Assembly: GCF_019112545.1 (NCBI RefSeq)
Contig: NW_025064880.1
Coordinates: forward strand, 2,830,490 to 2,894,489
Length of the DNA stretch: 64,000 nucleotides
Reading direction: 5' to 3'
Source of the DNA: Guyanagaster necrorhizus
Lineage: Eukaryota > Basidiomycota > Agaricomycetes > Agaricales > Physalacriaceae
In this document: positions 1-9,018 of the stretch, one piece after another
How positions within the stretch are numbered: position 1 is the first letter of the stretch
Layout: each line of letters opens with the position of its first letter
Translations under genes and position numbers: made by a program
The notes under the pieces: model-generated
What the model was told of the DNA's origin: nothing
The model's input: only the letters and a program-made list of their open reading frames with translations
The model's database searches: none

Positions 1-2233
1 CTCACCGTTAAAAACATGCGCCTTGCCTGAACATCATGATGCTGTCTTCGGTGCCGCCTCTTCTCGGGTTTGTAAACCCCCCCCCCCCCGGACATAAGTG
101 ACCCTGATGTGCCCTGGGAGTCATAGAGTGTCTTCACCCGACTGTATCCAATATGTGCATCTACCAAAAATGTAAGCAAAGTGGACTGCAGAGACAGAAA
201 TTACACACGATAGACAGGTGTACTAGGGATAGACACCGAAGTTGTCGGGCTGGCGCGGGCAAAACAGAGGGTACGAACCAGAGATTGGATCACATCTTCA
301 CTGTAGAGAGCGCGAGCATCAACAATTGCTGTTAAATAGGAAAGAAAAGAAAGCAAACCTCATATGAGAAGGTTCTTTGACAGCGATGAACATGATTTTT
401 GGACGCGGAAAAAGCCCGGCGTCAACACATGCAACTAAGGTTGTAAGAACGAGGACACACGGTGAGGACGAGAAGATAAAGCACCTTGAAGCAGAGGAAG
501 TTCTACCCGAAGACCATAAGAGAGACCTCATTATGCAAACACCAACAACTTACCCAGGTCCAAAACACGTTGAAATTCACCCTCAGATAAACCAGCTACA
601 GGCACATTAGTACTGTCAAGAAGAAAGACGACTATTACTGAATGACCTACTTACCTCTGAAGAATATCAGGCGCTTTGGAAGCGTCGTGACGCTCACACC
701 ATCAGTTCCATACTTCATATACGACATAAGAAGATCCTGTTGCATCACATCAAATAATCCATAATATTAACAGGCACACATAAAGTAATCAGACCTTCGT
801 CATTGTGCGCAGATCCTCTATCTCCTGCCGACCGGATTGACATTTGATTTTGAATTTATACCGGGTGATATCATAATCCATATTTTCTATCATCACCATG
901 GCGTACGAGGGTGATTGACCACCCGGAGCCAGGTACATGACGTCTGCGCCTGTATCCACTATCAGCTACGCTATGAGGAATCCCGATAATGACTTACCCA
1001 TGACAATGGTTTCCCGTCTGAAGTCAGAAATAATAAGCCCTGACCTCCGACTCGGATCCGGGGTTATATTTACATGGTCTTCTAGACTAGCATTGATCCT
1101 ATGGCAGGCTCGCTCAGTCTCCTCGTTCGATTATTGAAGAGAAGATATAACTTACTTTAGTGCAACGTTCGCCCAGTATTGCAGTCTGGTAGTTTTACAT
1201 TTGTCGACCCGGAGACAGTGATTGGCTACGCCTAGCTGTGAACAAAGGCGGTGAGGAAGAATAACAGGCAAAGAAATGGTGTGGTCTACCAACCTTCACA
1301 TCGCAACAGCTGATAGTACGCCGTTCATTAATACTCCTTAAAATCATAACGAGACTCACTATTCGATTGTCATATACAAGTCAGTGTTCCCCTCAGGAAG
1401 GATACAGACAATCAATGTGGGTGTTATTTTGCGCTCATCTCTAACTTGCGATACGGCATCAGAGATAGACTGTAAAAGTTATTATTGGCTAGAGTTTCAA
1501 CAAAATATAACAACAATCGACAAACCTTTTCAGCAAGCAGACTCTGGGGATCCTTGTAGACAAAGAATGGTTGCTTGTCTTGCACCGTCATGCCTGGAAG
1601 GATCAGTCAGAACACAAAGACATGTTGAGGGCTAGGAGAACGACCCACGGATGAGTTCGCATCCTTGAACTAGGCTTGATATAGCCCTTTGCACGTCATC
1701 TGGACTGAAGCGGTCCTGTGGAACGAATATCATAACGATCCAAGCTCTGAGAGGCATCGGCCTGTAAGCTGTCCTGCGAACCCTTAAAAATGTCAGATCA
1801 TGCGACCGTTGGTTAAAAATTGGTGGTTACCGGTTCCAATCGTGCACAACATTTACACCACCTAAAACCGTGTAAGCCACTGCGACGGAGAAAGGGAGAA
1901 ATCTTACCATCGTAGTTATATTCCGCGATGTTGGAGACGTTCATCTCACATGCATCGACACGAACAATACTTTCCCTCCCCGCAGTTCCAGATCCAGGAC
2001 GACGTACACCGATAGCCTCTACAGGAGCTTAAAAATCAAACGACAAGGAATTGAAGAACAATGATATATTTTTCTTTCTAGACATCGCAGAACTTACATG
2101 GAACAGAGACGCTGGGACCGCCTTGTCCCCCAGCGACTCCTCCACCTCGCGCGCCAACTCGCCCTCGAAGAGGACCTCCATGCTGCTGGGGAGATCCTCC
2201 TCGGTGGCTAGATGCCGTTCGCGGAAACGTCAT
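1..2233 (-). pseudogene. Argonaute pseudogene, copy A (lacks N/PAZ middle)
   Basis: Reading the minus strand from an ATG at 2233, the first exon gives MTFPRTASSHRGGSPQQHGG, an Arg/Gly-rich leader like that of the intact gene at 18316. Exon 2 follows (about 1920-2035). The sequence then jumps, near 1790, straight to the equivalent of exon 10 of the intact gene (reads RPMPLRAWIVMIFVPQDRFS), so the N-terminal core, L1, PAZ and L2 are missing. MID-PIWI blocks follow at lower coordinates: GADVMYLAPGGQSPSY near 900-960, RQE-IEDLRTMTK near 800, FFRAGLSEGEFQRVLDL near 560-690, PRPKIMFIAVKEPSHMR near 370-440, and a C-terminal YSRVKTLYDSQ block near 100-140. The piece equivalent to exons 21-23 is also lost, and the last coding exon is frameshifted to a stop. 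The catalytic Asp after FFR is replaced by Ala. I judge it a non-functional duplicate; the match to the intact gene is clear by eye across many exons. Confidence 0.85.
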
Positions 2234-2552
2234 GTTCACAGAAAATGTAGAGTAGAATAGAGATAGATGGTTATTAGGAAGGCGATCCTACAATCAACCA
2301 AATGAAAGGACACGGCCATTTATATTGTAGACAGCCGAGATGCCGATGACTTCCTGCAGCCTATCGGATAGAATCGGCCCTGTCGCTTGTTCGCCGCTTG
2401 ACAATGAATAGAACAAGGGTAAGAAGATGCGTAGGAGTGTCCGTATGATCTGCATGTGGTATATGACTTAAGAGTTATAAAAATAAATTTTGTATGTCTC
2501 GGCGTCTTTGAAGTGATGAGGATATACGACATCTTCCGCTTTCTCCGAGTGA
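2234..2552 (-). promoter_or_regulatory. Duplicated Argonaute upstream cassette, copy A
   Basis: This stretch upstream of copy A is nearly repeated upstream of copy B (4143-4452). Shared landmarks in order from the ATG are the sequence GAAAATGTAGAGTAGAATAG (plus strand), the element AGGAAGGCGATCC (2277-2289, minus strand GGATCGCCTTCCT) and a TATA-like ATATAAATGG (near 2316-2326, minus strand). The intact gene has the same element and TATA in the same order and spacing. This is therefore probably core promoter plus 5' UTR copied with the gene. Confidence 0.6.
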
Positions 2553-2564
2553 CAGGACTAAGAG

Positions 2565-2745
2565 TACATAAAGTATCACCACGAGGCAAAAATATATCCG
2601 ACATTGGAAAGCGGCGCCTGTGCACATATAACATGAGGTTACATGTGATATCAGGACGGAGAAATAATGCTAATGAGGTGCTGCGGTCCGGAAAAAAGGA
2701 AGGGCATGCCGTCCATATAGAAGAGAAGCCCTTCGTCTTCTCGTG
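2565..2745. repeat. Second block of the Argonaute upstream duplication, unit 1
   Basis: The block beginning with AAGTATCACCACGAGGCAA recurs, diverged, at 5155-5335 (AAGTGTCACCATGAGGCAA). It extends through a shared GGAGAAATAATGC core to a shared CATATAGAAGAGAAG / CATAGAAGAGAAGG end. In this unit it directly follows the promoter cassette. In the other unit about 700 bp of extra DNA separates the two. From 2746 to 3354 I see no recognisable gene. Confidence 0.6.
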
Positions 2746-3354
2746 CGTGTCTGATCAGATGCAGCAGTCCCCCAAGTTTCCTATCATGCTGAGAGGAAGT
2801 ATGGGCGGACGCAAGCCGCTTAGTAATGGAGCACTAGGTGCCTGTCCGATAGACCAACATCTCTGGTATCGGATTGGTCAAGGACAAAAGCACAGAAAGC
2901 AAAGGTAAAGGTGAAGATACCCACGCCACCATTCGTCTGGCACCATCTATCAGTTACTCGGTGTTCAGTGCGCGGAGAACCGAGTAAGCGAATATGAACA
3001 CCTTCAACAGAAGGCATAGCATAAACATGGACATCAGAGATTGTCGCAGTGGTAAGCGTAAGAACAACAGGCAAGTAGCGCTGAAAGATTTTGAGGCACG
3101 CAAGCAGACTCGTATGCTAGACATCGAAACACTGATGACATCATCAAAACTAGTTTTGTTCGCACCTTCAAGTTCTTTTCTTCACCTCAACTTCGTACAT
3201 CCCGCTATTATAAATTGACTGCTCAAACTCAAACTTCAAAGTGGTGAGAGGATTAAAATATTTCGGTATGTATGGTATCCGTGCGATATCCCAATGGTAT
3301 CTACGAGCCTTTGTTTATTTACTTCCTCAGTTCTGATTACGTTCGTTCATCTCA

Positions 3355-4142
3355 CTTTCCTAAGCAATTCATGGACAATCAGTTCTTATCTTACTGAATA
3401 GATGAATAAAGGTTACCCCATGTTTTTCTGTAATGGTAACCTCGAAATTAGATGCTCGAGTCCCTTCAACCATAGTCACGTTGAACTGCGTTCGTTAAGA
3501 TAAATCGTACAATTTGACAGATCAAGAAACGTACCTGGCGAGAATTCCCGGCACCAAAATCTAGCTTGTAGCGAGTATACAAATTCTTCTGGCCATCATA
3601 AACAGCTGCTCTGGTGAATACACCGCGATACTGGGCTTGCAATGCCTCGATCAGCCGTAAGTTGAAAGTCTCCTCATGTTCCTTCTCCATCGCTAGAGAA
3701 ATCAAAGGTCATTCTATAGATTTGATGATACGTCTTGAAGATACGAACCAACTAGAAACATGTAAGCCACCGTGATAGAAAGAGAGAAAAAATTTACCAT
3801 CGTAATGATAAACCGGAATGTTCAGATCCCAGCGAGTTCCCCTTCCCACGGTCCCGAATCCTGGACGCCGCCCAGCGACTCCTCCACCCATACTCCCGGA
3901 TCTTGGAAGACGTACACCGATAGCCTCTATGGCAGCTTAAAAAATCAAACAATAAGGAATTGAAGAACAATAATGGATTTTTCTTTCTAGACATCGCAGA
4001 ACTTACATGGGACGGAGACGCTGGGACCGCCTTGTCCCCCAGCGGCTCCTCCACCTCGCACGCCAACTGGCCCTCGAAGAGGCCCTCCACGCTGATGTGG
4101 AGATCCTCCTCGGTGGCCAGGTGCCGTTCGTGGAAACGTCAT
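3355..4142 (-). pseudogene. Argonaute pseudogene, copy B (N-terminal fragment)
   Basis: On the minus strand the ATG at 4142 opens an Arg/Gly-rich exon 1 like those of copies A and C. Exon 2 (about 3800-3930) reads GRRPGFGTVGRGTRWDLNIP then VYHYDG, matching the intact [15 protein letters not shown] and VYHYD. Exon 3 (about 3535-3695) reads FNLRLIEALQAQYRGVFTRA then AVYDGQKNLYTRYKLDFGAG. Exon 4 begins FNVTMVEGTRASNFEVTITE. Similarity stops near 3355, just after the equivalent of intron 4, so everything from the L1/PAZ region onward is absent. Exon 2 carries an extra glycine-rich segment resembling exon 1, a small internal rearrangement. This is a truncated duplicate. Confidence 0.85.
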
Positions 4143-4452
4143 GTTCACAGAAAATGTAGAGTAGAATAGATGTAGATGGTTGTTAGGAAGGCGATCCTAC
4201 GTTCGATCAAATGAAAGGACACGTCCTTTTATATCGTGGATAGCCGAGGTGCCGATGACTCCTACAGCCTATCGGATAGAATCGGCCCTGCTTGTTCGCC
4301 GCTCGGCAATGAATAGAACAAGGGTAAGAAGTTGCGAAGGAGTGTTCATATGACCTGCATGTGGTATATGACTCGAGAGTTATAAAAATAAATTTTGTAT
4401 GTCTCGGCGTCTTTGAAGTGATGAGGATATACGACATCTTCCGCTTTCTCTA
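4143..4452 (-). promoter_or_regulatory. Duplicated Argonaute upstream cassette, copy B
   Basis: Nearly repeats 2234-2552 and holds the same three landmarks: the A-rich GAAAATGTAGAGTAGAATAG, AGGAAGGCGATCC at 4186-4198, and a TATA-like stretch (CTTTTATATCG near 4227 on the plus strand). Similarity to the copy A unit ends near 4452, where unrelated sequence begins. Confidence 0.6.
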
Positions 4453-5150
4453 TCCAAAGCTGTACTGATGTAAAGATCTCAGAGCGAACTTTCGAAGTTA
4501 CGCTGACAGAACTAAGCGTACGGTGCCAGTGGATATAGGGCTGCGCACCGTCCGTAACCGTTATGGTCAGGACACTGACGGTTTCGGACCGTATAATTAC
4601 AGCCGTGACAGTGGTATATACGGCTATATTCATGTCTACCAGGTATGTACCTATAATCAACTCGACTTTAGTTCTAGATGCCATGAGACTAATATACCTT
4701 GCATTTCGATGTCTTTAGAACACATTCTGGGCATGAAATTGACCGTTTTGGCCCTGTCCAAAAGACTTCAAGGATTACTTAGTGATGTCGTAGTGCCTTG
4801 CATGTCATACTTTGAGTCGCGGAAGGGCCTAACTTGTCAGGGACCTACATAATATGATGGTGAGTTATTCTAGTCCATCTTCAAGAGCATTTACCAACCT
4901 CAGAAATGTATTGTAGCACTGCCACAGATATATGGCCGTCGACAGCCATATTGTATAGTATAGCTGGAGACGCTCACGGAATCGGCACATACACCATACA
5001 CAGAAGCCATATTATGGTACAATATGGTGAGAGTGGACAGCCCTAAGTGGATAATGGGATCGGTACCTACGAGAACAATGGAAACACATCCACCATGCAG
5101 CCGATGAGTATCGATTGAGCGGTAAGCACTATAGAGCTATGTTATCTACA
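4453..5150. other. Unclassified insertion within the copy B upstream region
   Basis: Relative to the copy A unit, about 630-700 bp of extra sequence separates the promoter cassette from the second repeat block. No ORF in it looks like a real protein. It holds inverted-repeat sequence: ATATGGC (4930-4936) and GCCATAT (4945-4951) flank a GTCGAC core, and GCCATATTATGG...CCATATTGTACC-type palindromic sequence recurs near 5006-5028. It may be a small non-autonomous transposon, but I found no clean terminal repeats or target duplication. Confidence 0.35.
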
Positions 5151-5154
5151 TAGA

Positions 5155-5335
5155 AGTGTCACCATGAGGCAAGACCATATCCTACATTGGAAAGCAGCGC
5201 TTGTACACATACAATGATACCAAATGAGGCTACATGTTATTCAGGGCGGAGAAATAATGCGCTTCCAATGAAGTGCTGTAAGATGGAAGGGCATACACGG
5301 AGCCATTCACATAGAAGAGAAGGAATATGCTCTCC
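5155..5335. repeat. Second block of the Argonaute upstream duplication, unit 2
   Basis: Diverged partner of 2565-2745 (shared CCTACATTGGAAAGC and GGAGAAATAATGC landmarks). It ends where the CpG-poor segment begins. Confidence 0.55.
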
Positions 5336-6620
5336 TTCTGAACCATCAGCACCTAAACTCCATCACTGTGTTCATCAAATTCCGATGCTAGCTTATCTGA
5401 CAGAAGCTTCTCATCCTTCTCATCCTGGTCAAGAGTGGATATTTGCCTGTTGCTTGATGCTACTGTATTGTGATTTGACTCTATTTCTGCAAAGGAAGAT
5501 GTTAGAGATGAATGTACATCCATCAAGACCAGCTCTGATAAGTAACTACACATACCACTATCTGCCACTGGATTTAAGTTTGATGAGCTGGTGTCAGCCA
5601 ATTGAGGGCAAATGTTGTTAATGGCATTGCAGTGCCATTGGCATGGTTCATCAGATAGTAAAAGTGGTTCTGGCAAGGGAGCATGATTATGTGCTACATC
5701 CACTGGAATGGCAATGACACTGGCATCCAGTCTTGGTGAGTAGCAATTGAGAACGATACAATCAAGCTCATATGCCAGTATTGATTGTAGTGATGGTAGC
5801 TCCTGTTGGCCTTGTGGATGTGGGAAGATAGCTGGCAGCTGCCACCATTGATGAACCAGAGGTATCTTTGTACTGAGTGGAGACTGGTTCATTCAGCAGC
5901 AAATGTGCTGGAATACTATTGTCAAAAGATAAAAGAGAGGTGATGCTGGAGCTGAGGGCTGTTTTGAATGCAGAGGCTATGCTGTTGTCATTTGGACTGT
6001 TATAGTTATCTGATTTCTCAGAGACATTGATGAGGAGAGGCATTCTATTGGGGGAAAGAGAGGAGGGCAGAAGTAAAATAGGCTGGGACTTACCAGTTCT
6101 TTTTATATGAAACATTCTGGTCTCTAAATTAATTCAGAAACTCTCTTTGTTTTTTCTGTATCCAGTTCTGTTTCAGTGGCATTTGAAACTGACAAAGGCA
6201 GGAACATAACAAAGAAAGAAGTGTCAAAGCACCTATATCTCTAAGTATTGGAGAATGGGCACTGTAAATAGATCTATCTTTTTTAAGTCCAGCATGAACT
6301 TAATTTGCTGTATTTCTGGAATTCTTACCCATTTATAAGTGCATGAAAGACAATGCTATATGAATGATATCTCATTACACAAAGAGTACTGTTAGAATAG
6401 AAGCCCACCTCCTGTATTGATCTGAAACTGAAAAGAGACTTGATTGATAATCAGTGGAGTGAAAATCAAAGAATTGATCATAACTTTTCAGGCAGTGAGG
6501 ATCATGCAAATGAGACAGCCCTTCTTCCAAGAGAATGAAGATGAAGGATGTCATGATAGTGACTGAACTGATTGGAGCAATAAGAAAGGCCCATGCACAA
6601 AAAGACACTGCCAGCTAATC
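5336..6620 (-). other. CpG-poor segment with two overlapping minus-strand ORFs
   Basis: The base composition changes sharply here: CpG almost vanishes from about 5340 to 6750, unlike the flanks but like the old transposons in the right half of the window. Two overlapping minus-strand ORFs are open, 5353-5892 (179 aa, acidic C-terminus with DQDEKDEKLLSDKLASEFDE) and 5768-6115 (115 aa). I recognise no domain in either. The segment interrupts the duplicated Argonaute upstream region and ends against a tRNA-like sequence. This suggests an inserted, later methylated and decayed mobile element of unknown class. The ORFs could equally be chance. Confidence 0.35.
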
Positions 6621-6691
6621 AGCAACAACTTGTTTTGATCAAGTGACCTCAGGGTTATGAGCCCTGTGTGCTACCACTGTGCTATGCTGCC
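6621..6691 (-). tRNA. Decayed initiator tRNA-Met-like sequence (CAT anticodon)
   Basis: The minus strand folds as a 71-nt tRNA. The 7-bp acceptor pairs GGCAGCA with TGTTGCT (two G-T pairs), the A-box is TAGCACAGTGG, and the anticodon arm CAGGG-CTCATAA-CCCTG has a CAT anticodon. The T arm is ACTTG-ATCAAAA-CAAGT. The anticodon arm matches the standard eukaryotic initiator tRNA-Met, and the T-loop differs from the initiator GATCGAAAC only at the CpG (GATCAAAAC). Several other differences are also CpG-to-TpG/CpA type, so this looks like a methylated and deaminated copy. It could be a tRNA pseudogene or the tRNA-derived head of a SINE. The broken B-box makes transcription doubtful. Confidence 0.6.
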
Positions 6692-8007
6692 TGGAGTTCT
6701 CATTCAGATCATCAGTTTATGACTCAGTCAGTCTGAGAGGATCGAGAATGTGGCACAAAAGTGCATTTTCATTTTCTGACAGTACTCGGGTGGTACCAAA
6801 ATCAGCAGAGAATTCAAGTCAGAATACATGTCCAGGAAAGGTAGCGAACCATCGAGCGGAAGATGCCGCGGCCAGAAACGGCTGCTCGGCCCGGTGTGGA
6901 TCGCGTTTCCAAGGCGTTTTCCATTGCTTCTTGACCAACAAGCTCACGTCTGTTGCATCGTATCCTGCGCGCTCTTTCTTATTCGGTAGCTCTGAGTAAC
7001 TGTCCGGGTGTTGCTAAGTCCCAATATTTCTTGGCGAGCTGGCCCTTGTCTTTCAAACGCTGTTGGATGGTGTACTTGCTTTTGTGCCTCACTACCGCTC
7101 TGAAATATCCAAGGGTCTGCATTAACCTATTTTTTTTCATTTCGCTTACTCAGAACCGGTTACAGGAGAACTTTATGAAAATTCTGATCATTGGATGACT
7201 ATGTGGTGACGCTTTCTACTGTGCCGCTGAGATTTCTGTTTAACTTGTTCCTTGGCGTATATTAAACAATGATCGACATTCCTATCCTGGCTATGATCTA
7301 CTGCACCCCCATGCGTGTACGCGTTACATTTGAAACCTTCCGTTCAAAGCAATTTTGTCCCAAACCACGGATCTGATACGTGGGTCCTGTTCCCACCACC
7401 TAAAACCTCGGGCTTACCGGAACTAATTCGTCGGGTACCGGAAAATATCAATCGTAACAAGCGTTAAAAGGATAACCTGCCATGGAATGAACACATAGAT
7501 GGGTCCCTAAATACCCATCAACCCACTGTACAATCGCTGCACCTCCGTCCGGCTTCATATTCCATGCACAGAAAGACTATCTAAGCTCGGCAGCTAACCA
7601 ATATCCTTCGTATGTTTCACAACGTTCCATTCATGACGCACGCCAATCTTTTTATGTGTTTGTTTTTGCCCCACAACGTCGCCTGTCCGTGTATCACTTG
7701 CTGCCTGTCCTTGTCGTACTTCGGGCCATCGCAACGAATCCGCATTTGGTACTGTGGGTCCTTGATGGTTCCAGAATATGTGTCCACCCTGTCAAAGCGC
7801 ACCCATTCGAGACGCCCTCGAAGATGCTGGGACAGTGCCATATTCAAATTTCCCCTCGCCGACTGATCCGCTATCGCCAGCAGCCCAGCGCACCTTATTC
7901 CCAATTCATATCACCACGGCGCCTTCTCTCATATATCGACCACATGCGCGTCACGATGTGAGCCTGTCTTTTTTTTTTTCCCAGGAAATCATTCTACTGA
8001 ACCGCCT
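6692..8007. other. Intergenic stretch upstream of the forkhead gene
   Basis: CpG frequency returns to normal from about 6760. Several short ORFs overlap in different frames (for example 7617-7904 on the minus strand and 7656-7961 on the plus strand), but none shows a domain or a consistent splice pattern. The last part probably holds the promoter and 5' leader of the forkhead gene. A pyrimidine tract ending in CCCAG at about 7970-7984 could be an acceptor for an untranslated first exon. Confidence 0.4.
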
Positions 8008-9018
8008 ATGCAGCGATATTTGGGCTACACCTTAGGACCGGACGATACGCATGATCATCCAGTCTTGTCTCACCCCCCCAGTGATCCACCGCTTGTGCCA
8101 ACATCACACGTTGACAACTTTTCCTTTACTAGAGGCGCGCGCTACGCCTTTCCGTCTCCATTCCACGCTCAGCACGAGTCATCCGGCCGCCTCACCCTTA
8201 ACGCTGACAGTCACCACTCTCCGCATCAATTTCTGCTCCCACCACTATCAAGCTTAAACCTTCCTCAGATCCATCGATGGCACTCTGGCCCTTCGTTATC
8301 CTCTACCATTGGCACCAACCTCATTTCCCACATCGACTCTCCAGCTCATCAGGGGAAACAAGTCCTCGACGCCGAAGCGTTTCTTCGGGAGCAGTTCAAC
8401 ATACCCCCTCACGTCCCCGTCAACCTCGACGCTCTCCCAGATCCCGCTCCCGGAGAGCGCCCCGAGTATACAAACTCCCAGCTCACCCGACTCGCCATCT
8501 ACGGCCATCCACGACACGAAGCCACCTTGAACCAAATCCTGCAAGCGATAGAGGATCGGTTTGATTGGTACAGGAAGGAGAACAAAGCCTGGAGAGTGCG
8601 TTTTCTTTTCGATTCTTCCCTCCCCCTCCCGTTCACAAGCTAATCTTCGTACCAACAGAATAGCATCCGGCACCTCCTCTCTCTCGAGTCTTTTTACGTC
8701 AAGGTCGAACGACAGAAGACCGATCCAGGGTCTGGGTCATACTGGACCTTGAATGTAAGGGACCCTTATGGGATGAAGCGCCTTCGTAAGCGTTCCCGCC
8801 GCAGTACCCGTGGACATGAGTCGAAATCGAATCCCTATCCCTCCCCGGGCGCAATGAAGATGAACTTGTTCCACATCGCTCCTCGAGGCTCGGCCGCTCG
8901 GGAGCCCTGTAACTCCGCCGCAAGTTCACAGTCGTCTGTCCACTCAATGGATAGTTCATGGTACAGTGATGGTTGTTTCGGGAATGAGTATGATGACATG
9001 TCGGCTTCGTGGCGCTGA
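8008..9018 (+). CDS. Forkhead (winged-helix) transcription factor
   Basis: Two exons, 8008-8595 and 8659-9018, are joined across a 63-bp GT-AG intron and give about 315 aa. The N-terminal 150 residues are Pro/Ser/His-rich and low complexity. The forkhead domain (about residues 153-250) reads [20 protein letters not shown], then [23 protein letters not shown], the recognition helix NSIRHLLSL, then [20 protein letters not shown]. The intron falls inside the domain just before helix 3. A basic patch follows ([13 protein letters not shown]), which is a plausible nuclear localisation signal. The family binds DNA as a sequence-specific regulator. Helix 3 normally reads NSIRHNLSL, so the Leu after His is unusual. 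The upstream GA-AAT reading frame is blocked by the nearby exon options, so the ATG at 8008 is the best start seen. Confidence 0.88.

Noticed and set aside
61..92. Poly-C run
   Set aside because: Simple homopolymer inside pseudogene copy A (a G-run in the reading strand); no sign of a regulatory role.
7617..7961. Opposing ORFs upstream of the forkhead gene
   Set aside because: Open on both strands and in several frames with no domain; they cannot be joined in frame to the forkhead exon without a stop.
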